Shown: positions 56,690 to 64,000 of the stretch, piece after piece
Layout: each line of letters begins with the position of its first letter
How positions within the stretch are numbered: the first letter of the stretch is position 1
Assembly (NCBI GenBank): GCA_947069175.1
Contig: CAMTDV010000027.1
Location: forward strand, 37,957,369 to 38,021,368
Direction of reading: 5' to 3'
Origin: Scalesia atractyloides
Taxonomy: Eukaryota; Streptophyta; Magnoliopsida; Asterales; Asteraceae
DNA: 64,000 bases
Made by a program: the position numbers and the translations under genes
The notes under the pieces: generated by a model
The model's database searches: none
What the model was told of the DNA's origin: nothing
Seen by the model: only the letters and a program-made list of their open reading frames with translations

Positions 56690-58360
56690 CATCATATCCC
56701 AAGCCCGTATAGAGAAAATAGACTAAGAGTATTTACCTGTACTATTCCTTACAAATAAAGGATGCTAAAGCACACCCGTAATCAAAACAACCTAAACACA
56801 GGCGCAATTTACTAGAGGCTCATAGTCTGGAATGGACGGAACTATGATCCGTTAGAACATTAACGGGTCTTATTCAAGTCATTTGACTTGGGCATATTAA
56901 CTTATAAGAATTTTTTAAGGTTCACTAGATTAAGCGGAGACCAGATAGAATGTGGTTTAAGCCCTTACGAGTACAATGGCTCATATAATAAGGGTCAAAT
57001 AACTAAACATTCTGATTAGAACTGATTTGGAAAGGTTTTGACCCGATTCGGCTAACTTATATAAACTATGCTATGTCAGTCAATCGTACGCGCATAGGCG
57101 GCATCGGGTGATTGAATGGGTCTATGGTAAGTCCAATATGCCAAAACATTGTTTATTATTATGTTACATCAGTTTCAAACTCAGATTACATGATCAATAT
57201 GTTTCAAAATCATTTTATGTGTAAAAAGGGTATTTTGGGAATTATTTAGGCATAATATGTATACTTAGCATAAAACCCGACAAATGATATGATCAGAAGG
57301 TGAAACTTTTAGGGGTTATTCCCTACAATAATATGATCCTATTACAACTTCAAATCAGTATCTAAACTATCCTAAACGGGTCAGAGTCAAAAGTCATAGT
57401 AGAAGTCAAACTGTTTGACTTCAAATCAGCTCTAAGCATGAAATGAAGGGTTTGGACATGATCTAACATGTCTTAGTATGTTATATAAACTGTTATAATG
57501 TTAAAATTTAAGGTTTCGACACTTAGAAGTTCATTTAACATTAATAACAAAATTCTGCGTTTTTTACTTTTTTTTAATAAAACTTTGACCCGTCATTTGA
57601 CCAACTTAAAATGATCTTCAGATGGTTCCCTCTTAGGGGATTAACACCTACATTATTATGATCAGATAGCCATATTCAATTTGAACATTGGCTTGACCGA
57701 GATGGTAATACCCGAAAGTCAAAGCAAAAGTCAATTTGATTGACTTTCGGCTAATAACTAGCCTATAAATGAAAAGAGTCTGAGTTAGAACACTTACAAG
57801 TGTTCAAGAAAGACTAAGCTTCAAGTAGGAGGCCTCTATAAGTAGAAGCGATCTCCAAGGATGAGAGAAAGAAAGAATGAGAGGTGCAAGTTGAAAGAAG
57901 GCATGAGCAAGGCTATTTATAGTTGCATTCAAGCACTCAAATCTTGCCAAGTGTGATCATGGGTGTTAAGGAGGTGATTAGTGTCATCACACATGTCCAA
58001 AGCAGGAGAATTTATGGCAAAATCGTGAGCAAAGTGTCCAAATATGCAGTTGTAGCTGCCAGCTGGAAGAATCTGCTAGTTGCACCCCTTACGGACCGTA
58101 AGGGGTTCGTTACGGTCTGTAAGGGACCCTACGTGCCCACAGTATGTTCAAATGCCTTACGAACCTTAAGGCTATGGCTTGCGGTCCGTAATGGACTGTC
58201 AGAGGCCAATATTTTGACATATTTTCATGTTTAACCCTTCCACTTCCATCCTTCCACATACTTTTGTATTTGGTCCCTCTCGTCCAACTTACTAGGATTA
58301 TTTGAGATTTAAATGGATGCATGTTGTCATTTAATTTGCCAAACTTTTCGAGGTGTCACA
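56690..58360 (-). repeat. 3' LTR of the second chromovirus
   Basis: On the minus strand it starts TGTGACACCTCGAAAAG (58,360) after a PPT. It is related in layout to LTR Y up to about 56,690, where similarity stops, so the left end is probably truncated. It contains four near-palindromes of the TTACGGACCGTAAGG type (58,090-58,195). Confidence 0.7.
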
Positions 58361-58380
58361 TCACCACCCTCTTAAAAGAA
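58361..58380 (-). promoter_or_regulatory. Polypurine tract of the second chromovirus
   Basis: Minus strand TTCTTTTAAGAGGGTGGTGA immediately before the LTR start. This is the expected PPT position. Confidence 0.75.
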
Positions 58381-58396
58381 ATCTCATCCCTGAGAT

Positions 58397-58591
58397 TTAA
58401 TCAAATAAATAGGGGTACTTCTGTCTCATATTTGCTTCAACCTCCCATGTATATTCTTGGCTAACATAGGAATCCCATTTGACTTTCATGATGGGGATCA
58501 TTTTCTTTTGGAGCTTTTTAACCTGGTGATCCTCGATCGAAATCGGTTTCTCAGTAAGGTTTTTATCAATTTGCACATCATGGTATAGCAT
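58397..58591 (-). pseudogene. Integrase C-terminal chromodomain
   Basis: The frame reads LTEKPISIEDHQVKKLQKKM then KVKWDSYVSQEYTWEVEANM and RQKYPYLFD. KVKW-(N)-TWE is the chromodomain core that targets chromoviruses to marked chromatin. The first aromatic-cage position normally seen in canonical chromodomains is not evident, as usual for this lineage. Confidence 0.82.
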
Positions 58592-58599
58592 TGCTAGCG

Positions 58600-59518
58600 A
58601 CGCATTGGCTAGACATTTCTTTAAATTAGAGTTGTGGAATACATCATGGATCCACTAAGTTCCTCGGGTAGCTCAAGCCTATAAGCTTCGGAACTGACAC
58701 GTTCAGCTATCTCAAATGGTCCTATATATCTAGGGCTCAACTTGCCCTTCTTTCCAAATCTCATCACACCTTTCAAGGGTGATACTTTCAATAATACTTT
58801 GTCCCTTATTTGGAAGTCAAGAGGTTTTTGCCTCTTATCACCATAACTCTTCTGCCTATCACGGGCAGCTTTGAGCCTATCACGGATCTTTATAATCTGT
58901 CCGTGGTTTCAAGGACTATCTCAAGTCCTGACAGTTGGCTTTCTCCAACTTCAGCCCAACAGATAGGCATTCTTCATTTTCTCCCATATAAGGCTTCAAA
59001 TGGAGCAGCCTTTATACATGTATGGTAACTATTGTTGTAGGAGAATTCAATTAGTGGTAGGTGATCATCCCAACTACCACCAAGATCAATGACGCATGCT
59101 CTTAGCATGTCTTCCATAGTTTGTATTGTACACTCAAGATCAGTCTATGGATGGTAATCGTACTAAAATTTAATCGAGTGCCTAACGCTTGTTGGAAACT
59201 TTTCCAAAAATGAGATGTGTATCTAGTATCTCTATCGGATACTATGGATACTGGCACTCCATGAAGGGACACATTATTGTCCACATACAATTTAACTAAT
59301 TCATCGGAACTAAAAGTTTCTTAAATTGGCAAAAAGTGGGTTGACTTAGTCCGAGTATCGACTATCACCCAAATAGTATCATTGCCATGCTTAATCTTAG
59401 GTAACTTGGCAATCAAGTCCATCATTACCATTTCCCATTTCCATGTGGATATTTCGAGTTGTTGTAGTAATCCTGACAGTTTCTGATGTTCGGCTTTAAC
59501 TACGAACACGTTGGACAT
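58600..59518 (-). pseudogene. Gypsy integrase core
   Basis: The frame 59,518-59,321 has VKAEHQKLSGLLQQLEI, MDLIAKLPKIKHGNDTIWVI and VDTRTKSTHFLPI. The frame 59,290-59,102 has VSLHGVPVSIVSDRDTRYTS and FWKSFQQALGTRLNFST, with catalytic aspartates in MDLIAKL and SDRD. The third acidic residue falls in a frameshifted part. From 59,100 to 58,600 GGSWDDHLPLIEFSYNNSYH-like text can be read in broken frames. Confidence 0.85.
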
Positions 59519-59852
59519 TTAGATACATAGGTGGCTATGGATTTCTTCATACCCATCCACCAATAATTCTTTTTCAGATCTTGGTACATTTTATCTCCTC
59601 CAGGGTGTATCGAATATTTGGAGTTATGCGTCTTGGAGAATCAGATCTCTGAGTCCTCCAAAGATAGGAACCCATATTCGATTACTGAACCTCAACGTTT
59701 CCAGGTGTTAACTGATCAATAGTTCCACCTAATCCTCCATTAGAAATATTTGCTTCTAATAAGGATTGCTTTTGAACTTCTAGCAGTTTCTCATTCAAAC
59801 TGGTTCTAAGTTCAATCCTTTTAGCATGAACCTTGATCTATTTGATCCTTTC

Positions 59853-60238
59853 CTAATGGCTCAAGGCGTCAGCCATGACATTTACCTTGCCAGGATGATA
59901 ATGAATCTCACATTCGTAATCATTTAGTGTTTCCATCCAATGGCGTTGCTGTATATTTAAATCCTTTTGATTAAATATATGTTGGAGGCTTTTATGATCG
60001 GTGTATATCACACACTTTGTACCATATAGGTAATGTCTCCATAACTTTAGTGCAAATACAACAGCACCCAATTCCAGATCATGGGTGGTGTAATTCTTTT
60101 CATGCACCTTGAGTTGTCGTGGCAATCACTTTGCCTCTTTGCATCTATACACACACCTAATCTTGTGTGCAAAGCGTCACAGTAGACTACAAAGTCTTCA
60201 ATTCCATCAGGCAATGATAGTACTAGGGCATTAATCAA
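59853..60238 (-). pseudogene. Gypsy RNase H
   Basis: The frame 60,125-59,853 reads PRQLKVHEKNYTTHDLELGA, VVFALKLWRHYLYGTKC, VIYTDHKSLQHIFNQ and ends HPGKVNVMADALSH, the complete C-terminal part of the domain. The overlapping frame 60,238-60,047 supplies the upstream DGIEDFVVYCDALHTRLG. One shift near 60,120 separates them. Confidence 0.88.
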
Positions 60239-60333
60239 TTTCTATTTAAGAATCTTGAAGTATTCTTTCTGTTTTGGCCCACAATCAAATTTGGCATTCT
60301 TACGAGTCAACGCAGTTAGGGGAGTGGCTATTT

Positions 60334-60930
60334 TCAAGAAGTTCTCAATAACCTTCTATCATAACCAGCCAATCCCAAGAAGTTGTGGATTTCAGAAGGA
60401 GTCTTGGGTGCTTCCCAATTCATTATTACCTCTATCTTAGCTGGATCTACTTGGATTCTACGTTCACTACTCACTAGTCCTAAGAATTGGACTTCTCTAA
60501 GCCATAATTTGCACTTAGGGAATTTTGCATAGAGCTTTTCTTGCTTTAGCAGATTGAGAATACACCTAAGATGTTTCTCATGATCATTCTTATTACGAGA
60601 ATAAATAAGTATGTCGTCTATGAAAACAATGAGAAACTTATCCAGGTATGGTTTGAAGACTCTATTCATGAGATCCATGAAAGCTGCTGGAGCATTAGTG
60701 AGTCGGGATGGCATAACCAGGAACTCATAATGTTCGTATCTGGTTCTGAAGGCAGTCTTTGGAATATCTTTAATCCTGACCTCTAATTGATGATAACCAG
60801 ATCGAAGATCAATCTTTGAAAAGAAACTTGCTCCTTGCAATTGATCGAATAAATCGTCAATCCTTGGCAAGGGATAACGATTCTTGATTGTTGTCTTATT
60901 CAGCTCATGGTAATCAATGCACATTCTCAT
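60334..60930 (-). pseudogene. Gypsy reverse transcriptase, catalytic motif kept
   Basis: A 198-codon frame: MRMCIDYHELNKTTIKNRYP, FSKIDLRSGYHQLEV, FLVMPSRLTNAPAAFMDLMN, LIVFIDDILIYSRNKNDHEK and KTPSEIHNFLGLAGYDRR. FIDD is intact, unlike in the element at 13.4-16.1 kb. PFGLTNAP is altered to PSRLTNAP. A stop or frameshift follows near 60,334. Confidence 0.92.
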
Positions 60931-60969
60931 CGAACCGTCTTTCTTTTTAACAAATAGAATAGGAGCTTC

Positions 60970-61293
60970 CTAAGGGGATGAACTAGGTTGTATAAAACCT
61001 TTCTCAATAAGTTCTTCAAGTTGTGCCTTCAGTTCCTTCATGTTAGTCGGCGCCAAGCGGTATGGAGCTCTAGCTATTGGAGCTGGCCTAGGCAATATGT
61101 CCATTCTTAACTCGACTTGCTTCTCAGGGGGCAATACTGGTAGATCTTCAGGGAATACTTCAGGGAATTCGGAAATGATTGGTATGTCTTCTATCTTGGG
61201 CTTTGGCGTATATACCGTTACTTGTGCGATGTAGATGACACATCCTGTTTTCAGACACTTGGATGCCTTAAGCAAAGATGCATTCTTTGTCAA
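60970..61293 (-). pseudogene. Protease-RT connector
   Basis: MTKNASLLKASKCLKTGC, then KIEDIPIISEFPEVFPEDLP, RMDILPRPAPIARAPYRLAP and ELIEKGFIQPSSSP: the conserved pre-RT segment of chromovirus pol. A stop at about 60,970 separates it from RT. Confidence 0.87.
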
Positions 61294-61691
61294 CCCATAG
61301 TGTCGATCTCCATGAATGATGAGCGTCTCGCAAGATGGGGTTTAGATTTCGATTGCTTTTTATAGCAGGCAATGCGGGCTAGGTAATGGGATAACAAGTC
61401 CATGCCCAAGACTATATCGAATCCCGCAAGAGTCATGGGTAAAATATTTAAAGGAATAGAATGATTCTTCATGGATATAACGCATCCTTCAAGAATCTTA
61501 GAAGCCAATTCTATTGTATCATATGCCATTTCTACTTCATATGAATGTTCTAAAGTTCTTATGTGTAGATTTAATAGTTCACTAAACTTATGGTCTATAA
61601 AACATTTATCAGCTCCACAATCAAATAAGACATGCGCATAAATGTTATTAACAAGAAACGTACCTGTTATAACATTCGTGCCTTTCACCAC
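61290..61691 (-). pseudogene. Gypsy aspartic protease
   Basis: GTFLVNNIYAHVLFDCGADK holds the catalytic aspartate (D-C-G-A, a known variant of DTGA/DSGA), and ILPMTLAGFDIVLGMDLLSH is the second strand. The frame is open for 133 codons. Confidence 0.87.
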
Positions 61692-62873
61692 CTCCCTTAC
61701 GATTAACTGGAAAGCTCGAACATTTGCCTTCTTTGCATCTCCAGGTTTAGCATTACTATTAATGGTACGCTAGGGACCCAATTGGTCCTTATGTCCTTTC
61801 TCGCCACACCCATAGCAAAGAGTATTCTTTAAATCTTTGCACTCATGAATTTTGGGGCCAGTTCTCTTGCAGATGCCACATTGTTTTGGCTGCTTATCTA
61901 TACGACATTGTCCCTAGTATCGCCTTCCACAAGTCTTGCACACTGGCCCGTCGTCATTAGGCCTATGTTGGTTCTTATTGGAACCAAACTTCCCTTTCTT
62001 CGAGCCTTGGAAGCAGTTATTTCACATTTTCTCTTCCCGTCAATCTCATCCTTGATTGACCTCAATCTTACTTCATCTTGAGTCAGTGAGACAGCTAGAT
62101 CCACATCAGATCCGAAAGTATTGGGTTTGGAGGCTTTCACCATCCCTTTAAATTCTTGTGCTAAACCACCGATGAAATGCGCAATGCGTTTAGGCTCAAG
62201 GGTGATCAGATAAGGAACTAATCTTGACCATGATTTACAGTCGGAGACGTACTTCCGATAGTCCATTTTCTTCATGGTGAGAGTCAAGAATTCAGACTCT
62301 ACCTTTTCAACCTCATGCAGAGGGCAGTAGGTTTCTTTGATTAGGTCCACAAATTTGGAACATCTCATGCTATACAGGGAGGCCTTCCCTATTGACTGCA
62401 CCATTGCCTTCCACCATGTCAAAGCATCGTTCTTAAAGGACTGGGACATATACTTGATAATGTCCTTCTCAGCACAACCGCTGATATCTACCGTTATTTC
62501 CATCTCATCCAGCCACTTCATGGCATCTATAACTCCTTTCTCCCTCGTGAAGTCACGAGGTTTGCATGAGACAAAGTACTTGTAGGAACATCCTTCCTTA
62601 TTATTTCGGGGTTCCTTTTTAGCGACATGTTTTGGTTCACTCCTCACACTTGAGGAATAATGCGAACTTTGGGTTTATGGGAAGAAGATGGAGTGATAGA
62701 TGGGATTTAGAATGTACTGGACCTGGCCCTTTGAAATTTGCCGTAATATTGGCCATTGCTTTGCTGGCTTTCGCAACAATCAGGGATCAAAGGTTATTTC
62801 CTATGTCCTCGTGGTTAGCATACCTCACATTGTCATCCCCGCCATAAGCATTATCGGAATTTTGGTTTGCCAT
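61692..62873 (-). pseudogene. Gypsy gag with zinc-knuckle region
   Basis: ATG at 62,873 opens MANQNSDNAYGGDDN. After shifts, the frame 62,647-61,898 holds CSYKYFVSCKPRDFTREKGV, FKNDALTWWKAMVQSIGKAS, YCPLHEVEKVESEFLTLTMK and RIAHFIGGLAQEFKGMVK, a standard retrotransposon gag core. Downstream (61,940-61,790) QCGICKRTGPKIHEC and LCYGCGEKGHKDQ are knuckle modules; the second lacks the final cysteine. At least two frameshifts. Confidence 0.87.
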
Positions 62874-63360
62874 TATATCATATTTGGGCTACAGGCCAAC
62901 AATAAGTTATTTTTTCAGTGCAATTCATTTGAACATATATCAAAGGAGGAGAAGATATTGAATTTTTGTCTTGATGATTTGATTTTTCATAAGTGATAAT
63001 ATTAGCCATGGTTTAATTCAGCCTCAAGGGCTCTAAGGCTTGGAGATATCTCCTCCACCTTTTCGGTTGGTGTGCACCACATTGTTACTACCACCATTTT
63101 GCCAATAATGTAGGCATGCCATATAATTTTGGCTTCAACTTCAAGAAGATTTATCAATTTATGGCAGATCAATCAAAATCGAATTTAAACATCAAAATAA
63201 ATATTTGAACATTGTGAAGAAATTCTAGAAGATAATCAAATTTTCATAAAATAAATTACAATACTTGTACAAAGATGGACTTTTGGAAGGAAATCACAAT
63301 GCAATGTCCTTGAACAACTTTTGGAAACAAAATTACAAAAAAAAGATAATCTAAAAATCT
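62874..63360. other. Leader-like sequence upstream of gag
   Basis: AT-rich with no frame of note. It contains a self-complementary GGAGATATCTCC at 63,043-63,054. It is presumably the untranslated leader of the chromovirus, but no PBS is visible before the Y LTR at 63,540. Confidence 0.4.
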
Positions 63361-63539
63361 TCAATCATCTTTCTTTCCTTTGACAATCTTTGAGAGTTTC
63401 TTGAATATCTCGCTCGTCCTTTGTTCATTCTTTTCGGATTGTCATCGGATTTGTTCTGCTCGTTCCAACGCTTGGTTGATTGCTTCGATCAGTAATTCTT
63501 GTTGCGGTGGTTATGGTTGCGGAACAACCGAGTATGGAT
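63361..63539 (-). pseudogene. Coding-like fragment upstream of chromovirus gag
   Basis: On the minus strand a frame ending at TGA (63,363-63,361) reads QQELLIEAINQALERAEQIR, an in-frame stop, then SEKNEQRTSEIFKKLSKIVK and GKKDD. It is a charged, helix-prone (coiled-coil-like) stretch. It is cut at its N-terminal side by the Y LTR. I do not recognise the protein. Confidence 0.35.
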
Positions 63540-64000
63540 TGTAACACCTCGTAAAAATCGTGTCAAATAGTATAGTGACACGTGCTATTACTTTTATAAT
63601 AAGTCCATTATGGACTTATAAGGACTAAAAGTGTCAACATGCTCAAATTAAGCCTCTGAGTGATCCTCTGATGTCAACGTGCATAAACCGAACCTCTGAG
63701 TGACCATTAGTGTCAACATGCTTAAAACATAGCCTCTGTGTGACCATTAATGTCAATATGCTTAAAGTTAGCCTCTTAGTGACCATTAGTGTCAACATGC
63801 TTAAACTAGGCCTATGAGTGACCATTTGTGTCAAGATGCCCAGCCTCTGAGTGACATCGGAGTCAACATGTTTATATTGAGCCTCTGAGTGATCTTTTAC
63901 AAAGTCCTAACTCTCATATGAGCCACTTGTTCGACGAGAGGGATTAATTCTGTAAAATATTAAAGTTGGACAATGGAGGGGTTAAAAGTGTCAACATGTT
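63540..64000 (+). mobile_element. Start of a second Y-family LTR, runs off the window
   Basis: TGTAACACCTCGTAAAAATC matches the start of Y at 40,896 (TGTAACACCCTGTAAAATCG). The two continue co-linearly: AATAGTATAGTGACACGTG, TCCATTATGGACTTATAAGG-like sequence, then the GTCAACATGC/CCTCTGAGTGA tandem array and CCTAACTCTCATA-GAGCCA. The five bases before it are TGGAT, the predicted target duplication. Confidence 0.85.
63622..63900. repeat. Tandem repeat in the second Y LTR, about 40-bp unit
   Basis: Seven imperfect copies of TGTCAACATGCTTAAA-(N)-GCCTCTGAGTGACCATT. It is the same array as 46,334-46,700. It translates into a repetitive frame on the minus strand that is not a gene. Confidence 0.85.

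Larger units (their letters stand above)
58361..62873 (-). mobile_element. Ty3/gypsy chromovirus (Del/Tekay), gag to chromodomain
   Basis: On the minus strand gag (from ATG 62,873), zinc knuckle, protease, RT, RNase H, integrase and a C-terminal chromodomain follow in gypsy order, ending at a PPT and 3' LTR. The chromodomain and overall wording place it in the Del/Tekay chromoviruses. Frames are broken in many places. The 5' LTR is not in the window: sequence upstream of gag meets a Y-type LTR of the opposite orientation at 63,540. Component entries follow. Confidence 0.9.

Noticed and set aside
57923..58234. 103-codon plus-strand frame
   Set aside because: Lies wholly in the chromovirus LTR across the TTACGGACCGTAAGG cluster; no domain.
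63643..63834. Repetitive minus-strand frame
   Set aside because: Translation of the roughly 40-bp Y tandem array, with no start context or domain.
1..64000. Host protein-coding gene
   Set aside because: No multi-exon gene with recognisable non-transposon domains was found on either strand. The remaining frames are short and without context.

Overview
The window reads as intergenic heterochromatin of a large-genome dicot. It holds no bacterial gene organisation and no intact host gene. What can be identified is transposable elements inserted into one another: Ty3/gypsy (Del/Tekay-like chromoviruses and a Tat/Athila-like non-autonomous element), Ty1/copia (a Tork-like element and SIRE-like remains), CACTA, hAT and Mutator-type fragments, and several tRNA-like modules. 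The protein remains resemble retroelements I know from Asteraceae (sunflower, lettuce, Artemisia). That family-level assignment rests on recall and was not tested.

Layout. 1-1.3 kb: AT-rich sequence with a copia LTR remnant. 1.33 kb: a CACTA terminus. 1.98-8.30 kb: a non-coding LTR element (LARD-like) on the minus strand, with matching LTRs, PBS, PPT and a perfect TTTCC target duplication. 8.7-9.3 kb: a hAT-type MITE. 10.1-13.3 kb: a foldback element split by a reverse-oriented LTR of a family called X here. 13.4-16.1 kb: a broken minus-strand chromovirus. 16.1-21.4 kb: a minus-strand copia element with both LTRs. 21.4-23.5 kb: a CACTA TNP2 transposase pseudogene and its 3' subterminal repeats. 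23.74-24.08 kb: a Mutator-type MITE with a perfect 9-bp duplication. 24.1-31.3 kb: LTR leaders, a SIRE-like 3' LTR with an envelope-position ORF relic and a gag relic, and two further copia LTRs.

31.3-55.1 kb is a deep nest. A plus-strand gypsy element (Z) has its 5' LTR at 31.35-33.43 kb and a truncated 3' LTR at 53.45-55.08 kb. It was opened first by a 7.3-kb non-autonomous element (W, duplication GTGAT) and separately by a 3.3-kb solo LTR (Y, CTCTC). Y was opened by a 2.7-kb solo LTR of family X (GACAG), which was in turn opened by a second X solo LTR (TCCCG). Every junction keeps a perfect 5-bp duplication, so the order of insertion can be read directly.

55.1-56.7 kb holds a copia LTR with PBS and leader. 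56.7-63.0 kb is a second minus-strand chromovirus with recognisable gag, protease, RT, RNase H, integrase, chromodomain, PPT and 3' LTR. At 63,540 another Y-family LTR begins and runs off the window.

The most unusual signal is family X. Its LTR carries an antisense tRNA-like module near its start and, downstream of a TATA box, a tandem array of about 170-bp units. Each unit combines a 10-bp hairpin with a D-loop-like loop and a Pol III B-box-like GGTTCGA motif. The inner X copy sits exactly at the B box of such a unit in the older copy.
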